Positions 53,315-61,803 of a stretch of DNA of 64,000 nucleotides are shown here, one piece after another (position 1 is the first letter of the stretch; every line of letters starts with the position of its first letter). The DNA lies in the NCBI RefSeq assembly GCF_035306585.1, contig NZ_DATGNU010000046.1:1-64000 (forward strand), in the 5' to 3' direction. The notes beneath the pieces were generated by a model. The model saw only the letters and a program-made list of their open reading frames with translations, was not told the origin of the DNA and did no database searches. Source of the DNA: Galbibacter sp035306585. GTDB taxonomy: Bacteria; Bacteroidota; Bacteroidia; Flavobacteriales; Flavobacteriaceae. Made by a program: the position numbers and the translations under genes.

Positions 53315-54346
53315 TTAAAAAATCATTTTACGTTTTCTAACCAACAGCCAAATAATTACTGGAGCTCCTACTAAAGATGTTATGGCGTTAATGGGCAGTG
53401 TTAAAGTACTTCCAGGTAGCTGAGCTACTGTATCACAAAGAAGCATGATGATGGCACCCAAACAAACAGTTGCTGGAATCATTATTTTATGATTCAGTGA
53501 AGGAAAGAGTTGCCTGCTAAGATGTGGAACGGCCAGTCCTATAAATGCAATAGGACCAGCAAAAGCCGTGATACTTCCCGCCAAAAGGCTTGTAGAGACG
53601 ATAATGAAGTATCTAGATGTCTTTACGTTAATTCCTAAGCTAGAAGCATAATGTTCTCCTAATAAAAGTGCATTGAGCGGTTTGATGCAATAGATGGCAA
53701 TGAGTATCCCTAATACAACTAATACACTTAATAGCACTAATTGACTCCAAGATAGATTACCTAAACTTCCAAAAGACCAAAAAATGTATTGCTGTAGCAA
53801 TTCTTTCTGGGTGAAATAAGATAGTACACTTACCACAGAAGAGGTGATGCTCCCAAACATTAAACCAATTATTAATAGGGTCATCGTATCTTTAACCGCG
53901 CTAGCTACAATCATTATAGCTAATAAAACCAAAAAGCTTCCTATTGTTGCTGCAATAATGGTGCCGGCAGCGTAGCCAAGTCCTATGCCTATGACCCCAC
54001 CAAATAGAGAAGCTCCCATCACTAATATAGCAACACCAAGGCTAGCACCTGAACTAATCCCTAATACAAAAGGTCCGGCTAGTGGGTTTCTAAATAAGGT
54101 TTGCATTAGTAGACCACTTAGCGAGAGTCCACTACCTACTAAAATGGCGGTCAGTGATTTTGGAAGCCGATAATTTACAATGATATACTTCCATGATTCA
54201 TTGGTAATAGGACCGTCGAAAAGGGCATAAATCACCTCTTTAGGAGGAACACTCACTGACCCTAAACTTAAATTAAGTACAAAGCTTATTAATAGAAATG
54301 CCCCTAAAATTAGAAAGGAAGCATAGTATGTCTTTGTGGTATTCAA
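53315..54346 (-). CDS. FecCD/BtuC-family ABC transporter permease
   Basis: 343 residues with about ten membrane segments. Family marks: LPKSLTAILVGSGLSLSGLLMQTLFRNPLAGPFVLGISSGAS near residues 62-103 (shown in part only by function) and the C-terminal AGPIAFIGLAVPHLSRQL. Transports cobalamin or a siderophore across the inner membrane. Start overlaps the binding-protein stop by 4 bp. The riboswitch-controlled BtuB-like receptor gene upstream on the other strand suggests corrinoids. Confidence 0.93.
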   Translation of the reverse strand: MNTTKTYYASFLILGAFLLISFVLNLSLGSVSVPPKEVIYALFDGPITNESWKYIIVNYRLPKSLTAILVGSGLSLSGLLMQTLFRNPLAGPFVLGISSGASLGVAILVMGASLFGGVIGIGLGYAAGTIIAATIGSFLVLLAIMIVASAVKDTMTLLIIGLMFGSITSSVVSVLSYFTQKELLQQYIFWSFGSLGNLSWSQLVLLSVLVVLGILIAIYCIKPLNALLLGEHYASSLGINVKTSRYFIIVSTSLLAGSITAFAGPIAFIGLAVPHLSRQLFPSLNHKIMIPATVCLGAIIMLLCDTVAQLPGSTLTLPINAITSLVGAPVIIWLLVRKRKMIF

Positions 54347-55521
54347 GATTGTAATGGTTTAAAGAATACAGTGCTGTATTCTGGTAACAAATCGGGATGT
54401 AAAATATGAATTATATCTTTTAAAACCATGTCTGGCCTACTGGGTGCAAGTTCGTAATATAACATACCACCTTTGTCCCCGGTGCTTAGACCATAGGTAT
54501 AAATTTTTTTATGCTTGAAAAAATTAAATTGTTGGTAATGGGGGTTGGCCTGTTTTAACTGGTTATAACTAATGAATTGTCCTGACCCTATCCAGTACTC
54601 CGTTTCACGAGCTTTCATTAGTACGGTCTCAAAATTCAGTGAAAGGCTACCAGTGCCCTTGGTATCCTTCCATAGATAATTCGCATTGGCATCCTTAAAG
54701 AATTGTGCAAGCCAACTTTCTCCCGCTGGAACGTACCAAATATCCTTAAACATGGATCCACTAATTACGGTTGGTTGAGAGCTGGCTTTTAAGGCTAATT
54801 TTTTCGCTTTATTATATTCTGAAACAATGGTATTAAAAATCTGATTTGCCTGCTTTGATTTACCAATGAAAGCACCCATGAATTTAATCCATTCAGCTTT
54901 ACCAAGGGGAGTTTCTTCTACCCAATCTCCATTATATACCACTGGAATTCCAGCTTTGGAAATTGTATTGTAACTCTTATTTTCATTGGAGACACCAAAA
55001 CCTATAAACAGGTCGGGTTGTAAGGCAATTACAACCTCCTCATTGATGGATTCATTGACGCCTAATTCAACTATCTGGCCACTTTCAACGCGCTTTCTTA
55101 AAACTGGTGAAGATATAAAATCTGTTTCAGCAAAGCCGATTAAATAATCGGACACTTCTAAAAGTTGGAAGGCAGGTATATGGGTGGTCGATGTAGCTGC
55201 AATTCTTTTAGCAGGGGTAAATACCACAGCATCAAAGTTTTTTCTCAGGTAAATTAAACTATCCTTTAATTCGTTTTTATGCCGCTTGTCAATTAAGACG
55301 TACTTATAGGGTACATTGGCATTTGGCCATGGAGAATTCACCTCTACATAGGTTAAATGGCCTTGTTTTTTTATAGTAAATCCTTGTGCATATTGAACGG
55401 CAACTTCTGAGTTCGGAATGCTTTGCACTGCTTCGATTTGTTGAGAAGAAAGGGGAGCTTCCTTTTGCTTGGATTCTTTACACCCTATAAAAACAAGCAT
55501 TAAAAGGCAAAGGTATTTCAT
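54343..55521 (-). CDS. ABC transporter substrate-binding lipoprotein (BtuF-like)
   Basis: 392 residues: lipoprotein signal (LMLVFIGC), then a Peripla_BP_2 two-lobe domain with IAATSTTHIPAFQLLEV, EVVIALQPDLFIGFGVSNE, GIPVVYNGDWVEETPLGKAEWIKFMG and YVPAGESWLAQFFKDA. Delivers cobalamin (or an iron chelate) to the permease encoded next in the operon (4-bp overlap). First gene of the minus-strand operon, divergent from the riboswitch/BtuB-like gene with about 110 bp between. Confidence 0.92.
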   Translation of the reverse strand: MKYLCLLMLVFIGCKESKQKEAPLSSQQIEAVQSIPNSEVAVQYAQGFTIKKQGHLTYVEVNSPWPNANVPYKYVLIDKRHKNELKDSLIYLRKNFDAVVFTPAKRIAATSTTHIPAFQLLEVSDYLIGFAETDFISSPVLRKRVESGQIVELGVNESINEEVVIALQPDLFIGFGVSNENKSYNTISKAGIPVVYNGDWVEETPLGKAEWIKFMGAFIGKSKQANQIFNTIVSEYNKAKKLALKASSQPTVISGSMFKDIWYVPAGESWLAQFFKDANANYLWKDTKGTGSLSLNFETVLMKARETEYWIGSGQFISYNQLKQANPHYQQFNFFKHKKIYTYGLSTGDKGGMLYYELAPSRPDMVLKDIIHILHPDLLPEYSTVFFKPLQS

Positions 55522-55631
55522 TATGACAAGTTTAATTGTGTGTGTTTTATCATTGATTCAAGGCATAAAATTAAGATTAATTTATTGTGTGAGGCTTCTG
55601 TTGTCTAAAATGTTTACTTTTGCCCTTGAAT

Positions 55632-55840
55632 TTATGGTTCCTAAGTTGTATAATTCAAATAGGATGAAAAGGGAATACGGTGTAAATCCGTAGCTGTTCC
55701 CGCAACTGTAAGCTTTATGTAGTGAATCTAGTAACTACAAACGTACTTTTTTGGTGTTTTAACTATGCCACTGTTCAAATCTTCTAAGGATTGGATGGGA
55801 AGGCGAATCAAAATAAAAGCAAGCCAGGAGACCTGCCTAA
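55632..55840 (+). promoter_or_regulatory. Cobalamin riboswitch
   Basis: The conserved core is plain: AAAAGGGAA then GGTGTAAATCCG, GCTGTTCCCGCAACTGTAAGC, and the 3' B12 box GCCAGGAGACCTGCC at 55823-55837. Order and spacing fit the AdoCbl/cobalamin class. Boundaries are approximate. A short terminator hairpin lies 45 bp downstream, before the BtuB-like receptor gene, fitting attenuation when the ligand binds. Confidence 0.95.
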
Positions 55841-55881
55841 ATTCAAAAAAACATTGTCAAACTTTCGGGATAAAAGTTGGC

Positions 55882-55904
55882 GTATGGTTTTTCCATACTT
55901 TTTT
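55882..55904 (+). terminator. Riboswitch expression-platform terminator
   Basis: GTATGG (55882-55887), loop TTTTT, CCATAC (55893-55898), then a run of six T, 22 bp before the receptor start. An AACTTT/AAAGTT pairing just upstream (about 55860-55878) may be a competing arm. Likely OFF switch. Confidence 0.65.
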
Positions 55905-55925
55905 CCCTTTTTACAACATTAAAAT

Positions 55926-57797
55926 ATGAACAAAAGAGTACTTTCTTTTTGTGCTTTAGGTATTCTATGTACCCTTGGCTACTCTCAAGAAATGAGTGTA
56001 TTGGATGAAACTGAAATTCAGCAATTAGATGCTGTTGTGGTAAGTGATTCCAGATTTGAATTAAAACGTGAAAACTCTGGTAAAACGATCATTACCATCA
56101 CCTCCGAAGAGCTTCAAAGAAATCAAGGACGAAGTCTTTCCGAACTGATCAACACCAAGAGTGGTATAGAGATCAATGGAAGTCGAAGTAATGCTGGACA
56201 GAACTTATCCTATCTGATTCGAGGTGGTAATAACCGGCAAGTACTATTTCTAATTGATGGAATTGTAGTAAGTGACCCATCCCAGATAGCGGGTGATTTT
56301 GATTTAAAACTCGTTGATCTAGCCAATGTTGAGTCGGTAGAAATTTTAAAAGGAGCCGCAAGCACCTTATATGGGAATGGTGCTGCTACCGCTGTTATTA
56401 ACATTCGAACCAAACAAGCAGAGCCTGATAAGATTTCGGCCACTTTTCAAAGTAGTATAGGTAGTAATCAATCTTCTGATGAGCATTCTTTTTCCCCTGC
56501 AGACTTTCGAAACAATCTCAATGTCAATGGGCAGCTAGATAAATTCAGCTATCTAGTTGGATTTGGCCAACAATATACCAATGGACTTTCCGCAGTAATA
56601 GGGGAGGAAGAGGATCCCTTTAACCGAATCAACACCAATGTTAATTTTGGATACCAGTTCTCGGATCGATTTTCTGTAAATGTGTTGGGATACTACGATA
56701 AATTTAAGGCTGATTTTGATTCATCCTCCCCAATGGTTGATAGTGATAATTATTCTCAAAGTGAGCAATTCAGGGTGACGTTATCCCCTGAATACCGTTA
56801 TGCACAAGGACAACTCAATGTCAATGCTTCATTCAATGAGATCCATCGCGATATTTATTCGGAATTTCCCAATGCCTATGAGGCTAAAAGTACGGTTGTA
56901 GATGCCTACAACAGGTATAAATTTGGTGATCAACTTTATACCATTTTAGGATTGAACTATGTTCGCCAGCAAGCAACTTTAGGAGCTGATACTGATTTTT
57001 CAACTACTGATCCTTATGCCAATGTGGTTTGGGTATCTGATTTTGGTTTAAATCTTAATCTTGGTGGTCGATTGAATAATCACAGTGAATATGGAAGTCA
57101 TTTTACTTATAATTTCAATCCTTCCTACACTTTAAAGCTCAATGGCAGTTATTTAAAATTCCTTGGTTTTTATAGTAGTTCCTATATTGCACCAACCTTA
57201 CCACAGCTTTTTGGAGCTTTTGGGGCGAATCCAAATTTAAAGCCCGAAGAAAACCAAACTTTTGAAGCAGGGATAGAATTTAAAAGTGATCATTTTAGAT
57301 GGAGTGGGCTATATTTTAATCGCAAGGAAGAAAATTTTATTGATTACCTCCTTGATATAGAAACAGACCAGTGGCGTTATACCAATATTGAAGACCAATT
57401 TACGGTCCATGGGATGGAGCTCGAGGCCGCTTACAACTTGGGGGATAAACTAGGTATTACTGCAAACTATACCTTTACAGAGAATCGAGATAAGGTAGTT
57501 CTTAGAATTCCAAAACATAAAATAAATGCACATGTGAACTACCAGTTATTTTCAAGCACTGCTTTTAGCCTCGGATATCAATACACAGGGGAGCGTTTAG
57601 ATACTGATTTTAGCACCTTTGAAAATGTAAATTTGAAGGCTTTTTCGCTTCTTAATTTTTCTGCTAATCACCAGGTGTCAGATCAATTTACCGTGTTTTT
57701 AAACTTGGATAATATAACAAATCAAGACTATCAGGAACTTGTGGGGTATACCACAAGAGGAAGAAACCTGCGATTAGGATTTCGCCTGACCTTATAA
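55926..57797 (+). CDS. TonB-dependent cobalamin receptor (BtuB-like)
   Basis: 623 residues: signal peptide (GILCTLGYSQ), TonB-box region LDAVVVSDSRF, plug at about 45-160 (YLIRGGNNRQVLFLIDGIVVSDP, VESVEILKGAASTLYGNGA), then a 22-strand barrel ending GRNLRLGFRLTL. Length and the preceding cobalamin riboswitch identify it as the outer-membrane corrinoid receptor, working with the divergent ABC genes. A strong terminator follows. Confidence 0.93.
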   Translation: MNKRVLSFCALGILCTLGYSQEMSVLDETEIQQLDAVVVSDSRFELKRENSGKTIITITSEELQRNQGRSLSELINTKSGIEINGSRSNAGQNLSYLIRGGNNRQVLFLIDGIVVSDPSQIAGDFDLKLVDLANVESVEILKGAASTLYGNGAATAVINIRTKQAEPDKISATFQSSIGSNQSSDEHSFSPADFRNNLNVNGQLDKFSYLVGFGQQYTNGLSAVIGEEEDPFNRINTNVNFGYQFSDRFSVNVLGYYDKFKADFDSSSPMVDSDNYSQSEQFRVTLSPEYRYAQGQLNVNASFNEIHRDIYSEFPNAYEAKSTVVDAYNRYKFGDQLYTILGLNYVRQQATLGADTDFSTTDPYANVVWVSDFGLNLNLGGRLNNHSEYGSHFTYNFNPSYTLKLNGSYLKFLGFYSSSYIAPTLPQLFGAFGANPNLKPEENQTFEAGIEFKSDHFRWSGLYFNRKEENFIDYLLDIETDQWRYTNIEDQFTVHGMELEAAYNLGDKLGITANYTFTENRDKVVLRIPKHKINAHVNYQLFSSTAFSLGYQYTGERLDTDFSTFENVNLKAFSLLNFSANHQVSDQFTVFLNLDNITNQDYQELVGYTTRGRNLRLGFRLTL

Positions 57798-57804
57798 TAA
57801 AAAA

Positions 57805-57846
57805 GCCGAGTAGTTCTTTGTTTTAAAGCAACTACTCGGCTTTTTT
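57805..57846. terminator. Strong bidirectional terminator
   Basis: GCCGAGTAGTT (57805-57815) and AACTACTCGGC (57830-57840), a perfect 11-bp stem flanked by an A run before and TTTTTT after. Separates the receptor gene and the convergent S41 protease gene. Confidence 0.95.
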
Positions 57847-57873
57847 ATGATCTTCAAAAGGGATGGTTTCCTA

Positions 57874-59370
57874 TTATTTTAAGAGTTCTAATTCAGAAGG
57901 AAGCATAAACATTTCAGTACTAAACTTCGGTCCTTGGATTTTACCAGCTTTGTCAAGGGTCATAGTGGATAAGGTTTGTCTGGCACTAATTCCTGTAATA
58001 TCATCAATGGCCGTTTTAAGGAGTGCTTCACCTGGGTCTCCAAAGGGCTTTATCGATGCAGCAAAAGATGCTTCGTCTACCGCTAGATCAGGAGTAAAAC
58101 CATTGTCATAGTCACTTTGCCCTTGGCTATTGGTTATTTGAAATACGATCGGCTGCATTCCGATATTGTGATTTGGATTTCTGTTTTCAGCATCTGTAAA
58201 ATCACCTTCAGAATCATATACGGTGATGGAACCTTCATTTTTTCCAACAGTTGTACCTCCAACGACTATGACATCCATATAGGGACGCAAACCATTTATA
58301 ATCATTTCACTTGCCGAAGCGGTATAACCAGTTGTAATTACGTATACACGACTAAGGCCATCTAATCGATTTATATCAATATCTGCGCCTTCTTTATAAG
58401 CTCCAGTTGTTTTATCATAGAGCCAAGCCTGGTTAAAAAATGGATACGTAGCTCCTTGTCCTCTATCTCTTTTCTGGTTGTAGACCAAGTTTGCAAACAC
58501 ATCATTTTCAGATGTGCCCCCTTGGATCATACTCGCTAAAAACGCGGAGGTTATCACTGATCCACCACCATTATAACGCAAATCTAATACGAGCTCATTG
58601 ATGTTCTCATTTTTAAACTGCCCAAAGACATCATTAAGTTCCTCGTGATAGGTATGTACAAAGCTGTTATAGACTAAATATCCTATCTTGGTACCTGCAG
58701 TTTCAATAATGTCATGGTAATACACTGGATTTTCATTTAAGATCACTGGGGAAAGGGTAATTTCATCTTCGTATACGAAGGTACCTTCTACCACCTCAGC
58801 AAAACCTATAGAGATAGAACTCTCGGTATATAATTTATTGATTAGATTAACATTGTTTCCATTAAGTCTTGTTCCATCCACACTGTAAATGAGATCTCCA
58901 CGCTCAATACCAGCATCACTGGCAGGGGAATTTTCTGTTACATAGCCAACATATACCACTACATCTGTTTTGGTGTTGTCTGTATAAACTGCAAATCCTA
59001 GGTTGATTCCGTAGGATTCCGAAATACCTCTAAAGGCATTAGCCTGTGCTTCTACATCTTCAATATACCATGAAAAATCATCTTCTTGGGTATAAACCAA
59101 ATCGCTGAACAGATCTTCAGGATCTGAATACTGATTTAAATAAGTGTAATAATTGTCTTGATTGTCATCCTTGGTATCGGCTAGATCCTCAACTTGGCTT
59201 TGGTAGTAGTACCAGTAATTCATCCCTTTCCAAATAAAGTCATTGACTTCATTGTTGAGTTCTACTGCTGTTGGGTCTGGATTGTCGACATCGTCATCAT
59301 CTTTACTACAACCAAAGCTTACAGCTAGTAGTAGAAGAATGATCCAAGCGTTTTTTAATTTGTTATTCAT
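57874..59370 (-). CDS. S41-family (C-terminal processing) peptidase, lipoprotein
   Basis: 498 residues from the ATG at 59370; a further ATG at 59406 adds twelve residues before the signal peptide. Lipoprotein signal (LAVSFGC) with Asp-rich linker, helical N-terminal part, PDZ domain at about 160-240 (ENSPASDAGIERGDLIYSVDG), then the S41 domain with LVLDLRYNGGGSV, the TASASE nucleophile motif and TTVGK with the catalytic Lys. Cell-surface or periplasmic protein processing. Divergent from the ECF sigma gene. Confidence 0.93.
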   Translation of the reverse strand: MNNKLKNAWIILLLLAVSFGCSKDDDDVDNPDPTAVELNNEVNDFIWKGMNYWYYYQSQVEDLADTKDDNQDNYYTYLNQYSDPEDLFSDLVYTQEDDFSWYIEDVEAQANAFRGISESYGINLGFAVYTDNTKTDVVVYVGYVTENSPASDAGIERGDLIYSVDGTRLNGNNVNLINKLYTESSISIGFAEVVEGTFVYEDEITLSPVILNENPVYYHDIIETAGTKIGYLVYNSFVHTYHEELNDVFGQFKNENINELVLDLRYNGGGSVITSAFLASMIQGGTSENDVFANLVYNQKRDRGQGATYPFFNQAWLYDKTTGAYKEGADIDINRLDGLSRVYVITTGYTASASEMIINGLRPYMDVIVVGGTTVGKNEGSITVYDSEGDFTDAENRNPNHNIGMQPIVFQITNSQGQSDYDNGFTPDLAVDEASFAASIKPFGDPGEALLKTAIDDITGISARQTLSTMTLDKAGKIQGPKFSTEMFMLPSELELLK

Positions 59371-59555
59371 ACTTTTGGTTATTTGAGGTAAAGTGTTGAA
59401 AATCAACTTTTTTGAGTTTTAGTAAAAGTAAGTTCATAGTTAGAGGTGTAAGATTACTTACATTTGGCGAATTAAAAAAATAAATTGTAACAAAATTTAA
59501 TTGTGATCGTCTTGATTTTAGAACGCTATTAAATAAGCATTAAGCAACCAATAAA

Positions 59556-60068
59556 ATGCAACAAAGGGAGTTTTTAAATACAGTAATGCCTTTTAAAGAT
59601 AAGTTATTCCGACTTGCTAAACGGTTGTTAGTTTCCACAGAAGAGGCGGAGGATGCCACCCAAGAAGTGCTGATGAAGTTGTGGAACAATAAAGACAAGA
59701 TAGGGCAGTACAACAATGTGGAAGCTTTTGCTGTTACAATGACTAAAAATTACTGTTTGGATCGTTTAAAGTCTAAACAAGCTGGAAATTTAAAACTCGT
59801 TCATTCGAATTATACCGATGAAAGTGTATCGTTACAAGGTAGTATAGAGGTACGCGATAGTTTGGGGTGGATCAGTAAGATCATAAGTAAGCTCCCTGAG
59901 CAGCAACGGATGGTGTTGCAGTTAAGAGATATAGAGCAATATGAATTTAATGAAATAGAAGAAATGTTATCGATGAAAGCTACTGCAGTGCGTGTAACCT
60001 TATCCAGGGCACGAAAGGCAGTACGGGAAGAATTAACAAAGACGCACAGTTATGGAATCAGTAGATAG
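59556..60068 (+). CDS. ECF-type RNA polymerase sigma factor
   Basis: 170 residues: region 2 with LFRLAKRLLVSTEEAEDATQEVLMKLW and region 4 with LPEQQRMVLQLRDIEQYEFNEIEEML, then MKATAVRVTLSRARKAV, the DNA-contacting helix. Overlaps the next gene by 17 bp, which encodes a single-pass membrane protein likely acting as its anti-sigma partner. Followed by two DUF4252 genes, a typical Flavobacteriaceae arrangement. Confidence 0.94.
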   Translation: MQQREFLNTVMPFKDKLFRLAKRLLVSTEEAEDATQEVLMKLWNNKDKIGQYNNVEAFAVTMTKNYCLDRLKSKQAGNLKLVHSNYTDESVSLQGSIEVRDSLGWISKIISKLPEQQRMVLQLRDIEQYEFNEIEEMLSMKATAVRVTLSRARKAVREELTKTHSYGISR

Positions 60069-60504
60069 AATAGAAAAATTATTGGAAAAATATTTGGAGG
60101 CCACAACCACTGTAGCTGAAGAAAACGAATTAAGGGAATATTTCACCAAGAGTGATGTAGCCCCACATTTGCAACACTACAGTGTGATGTTTAATTATTT
60201 CTCCATAGCCAAAGAAGAACGAAGTACACGCGAGATCCCAGTAAAACCTGGAAGAAAACCTTATTATTTAGCCTGGGCTAGCATCGCAGCTGTAGCCGTA
60301 CTTGCTTTTGGTATTTATTTTGGCAGTGAAGAACCTTCTTCTCCTTATGATAAACTTTTTGCGCAGGGTTACACAGAGGAAGAAATTGAATCTGCACAGA
60401 TGGCCATCATGCTATTCACAAATAATTTTAAAAAAGGAGTAGAAGGGGCAAGCTATCTGGAGGAATTTGAAAAAAACACTAACCGTTTCATTTTAAACAA
60501 TTAA
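60052..60504 (+). CDS. Single-pass membrane protein, putative anti-sigma factor
   Basis: 150 residues: charged cytosolic N-terminus (about 1-75, EKYLEATTTVAEENELREYF), one membrane segment at about 77-97 (AWASIAAVAVLAFGIYF), and an extracytoplasmic tail. It overlaps the sigma gene by 17 bp; position and layout fit an anti-sigma factor, although no zinc-type HxxxCxxC motif is present. Role is inferred from context. Confidence 0.78.
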   Translation: MESVDRIEKLLEKYLEATTTVAEENELREYFTKSDVAPHLQHYSVMFNYFSIAKEERSTREIPVKPGRKPYYLAWASIAAVAVLAFGIYFGSEEPSSPYDKLFAQGYTEEEIESAQMAIMLFTNNFKKGVEGASYLEEFEKNTNRFILNN

Positions 60505-60530
60505 AATTAAAAAGATTTAACTTCAATAGT

Positions 60531-61085
60531 ATGAAAAAGTATTTAGTAATAATTATGGTTGCATTGTCTCCGTTAATGACACAAGCACAAAGTATTTTTG
60601 ATAAGTATGCTGAAAATTCAGAGGTGACCTATGTTGCGTTACAGCCGAAAATGTTTCAAATGCTTAGTAAAATAAGTGTAAGTTCGGATGATCCAGATGC
60701 ACAAGCGGTTTATGATTTGGTCAACAACATCACTAGTTTTAAGGTGATTACCACTGAAAAAGTGGAGATTACTAGAGATTTGGATAATTGGGTTACCAAG
60801 CATTTGAGTAAGTCAAATTTTGAAGAATTGATGCGAGTGCGCGATGGGGATGCAAATGTGAAATTTTATGTAAAGGAAGGGAGCGATGAGTTTCATGTCG
60901 AAGAATTGATCATGCTGGTTACTGATTTAAATTACGAAGATTTAGAAATCGCTGGCCAGAAGCCAGAGACCGTATTGTTATCTTTAACAGGTAATATCGA
61001 TCTACGTCAGCTCTCAAAACTTACCTCAAAAATGGATTTGCCAGGAGGTGATCAACTCGGTAAAGCAGGACAAAAACACAAGTAA
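60531..61085 (+). CDS. DUF4252 protein
   Basis: 184 residues with signal peptide (ALSPLMTQAQS), then a DUF4252 domain: EVTYVALQPKMFQML, ISSFKVITTEK-like core, LMRVRDGDANVKFYVKEG and ELIMLVTD. No biochemical role known. Third gene of the sigma operon, followed by a hairpin, then a second DUF4252 gene. Confidence 0.87.
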   Translation: MKKYLVIIMVALSPLMTQAQSIFDKYAENSEVTYVALQPKMFQMLSKISVSSDDPDAQAVYDLVNNITSFKVITTEKVEITRDLDNWVTKHLSKSNFEELMRVRDGDANVKFYVKEGSDEFHVEELIMLVTDLNYEDLEIAGQKPETVLLSLTGNIDLRQLSKLTSKMDLPGGDQLGKAGQKHK

Positions 61086-61100
61086 ATCTAAGAACAATAT

Positions 61101-61131
61101 AGGAACCTCCTTAAATCGGGAGGTTCCTTTA
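61101..61131 (+). terminator. Terminator between the two DUF4252 genes
   Basis: AGGAACCTCC (61101-61110) and GGAGGTTCCT (61119-61128) with a short loop, followed by a weak T run. May attenuate rather than fully end transcription into the second DUF4252 gene. Confidence 0.75.
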
Positions 61132-61156
61132 ATTAGTCAACAATAATTCAATCCAT

Positions 61157-61708
61157 ATGAAATACATTGGTAATTACATAGCCGTGCTGCTTCTTAGTGT
61201 AGCATTTTTTTCTTGTTCAAATGGTTCTCCTAGTTTACAGGAGTATTTTGTAAACCAAAACGAGAATTCAAATTTCATTTCTTTAGACATCCCATCTAGT
61301 ATTTTAAGTGTCGATAATAGCATGCTTTCAGCTCAGCAGAAACAAGCATTTGAATCTGTCAAAAAGCTCAACATACTGGCCTTTAGGTTGAATCAAGAAA
61401 ACGCTTTAGAATACGAGAAAGAAAAACAAACCATCAGTGAGATTTTAAAAGATGACAAGTATCAAGATCTAATGGTTATAAACAGTGGGTCACACCGTGG
61501 TACGATAAAGTATTTAGGTAGCGATGATGCTATTGATGAGGTAATTATATTTGGTAGTAGTGATGATGAAGGTCTTGCATTAATCAGGGTCCTTGGAAAA
61601 GATATGAAGCCTGAGAATATGATTACATTAGCGAAAGCCCTTGAGAATGGAAGTGTAGATGTTTCTGGTCTGGAAGGTCAATTAAAAGGGATTTTTGAGA
61701 AAAAGTAA
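61157..61708 (+). CDS. DUF4252 lipoprotein
   Basis: 183 residues: lipoprotein signal (LSVAFFSC), then a DUF4252-type domain (NSNFISLDIPSSILSV, KLNILAFRLNQEN, LMVINSGSHRGTIKYLGSDD). Paralogue of the preceding product in layout though diverged. Part of, or directly after, the sigma operon. Confidence 0.83.
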   Translation: MKYIGNYIAVLLLSVAFFSCSNGSPSLQEYFVNQNENSNFISLDIPSSILSVDNSMLSAQQKQAFESVKKLNILAFRLNQENALEYEKEKQTISEILKDDKYQDLMVINSGSHRGTIKYLGSDDAIDEVIIFGSSDDEGLALIRVLGKDMKPENMITLAKALENGSVDVSGLEGQLKGIFEKK

Positions 61709-61749
61709 TTTGTAATCTTAGGCAAGGACATAGTTGCTAATAGTCATTA

Positions 61750-61782
61750 AAAAAGCCCGAAGGATTTACCTTTGGGCTTTTT
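61750..61782. terminator. Bidirectional terminator
   Basis: AAAAAGCCCGAAGG (61750-61763) pairs with CCTTTGGGCTTTTT (61769-61782) with one G-T wobble, flanked by A and T runs. Lies between the convergent DUF4252 and purB genes. Confidence 0.9.
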
Positions 61783-61803
61783 AGGAGATAGTAACTGACC
61801 CTG

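Noticed and set aside
55469..55693. 74-codon plus-strand frame running from the BtuF-like start into the riboswitch.
   Set aside because: Overlaps the conserved riboswitch core and the antisense of a signal peptide; not a gene.
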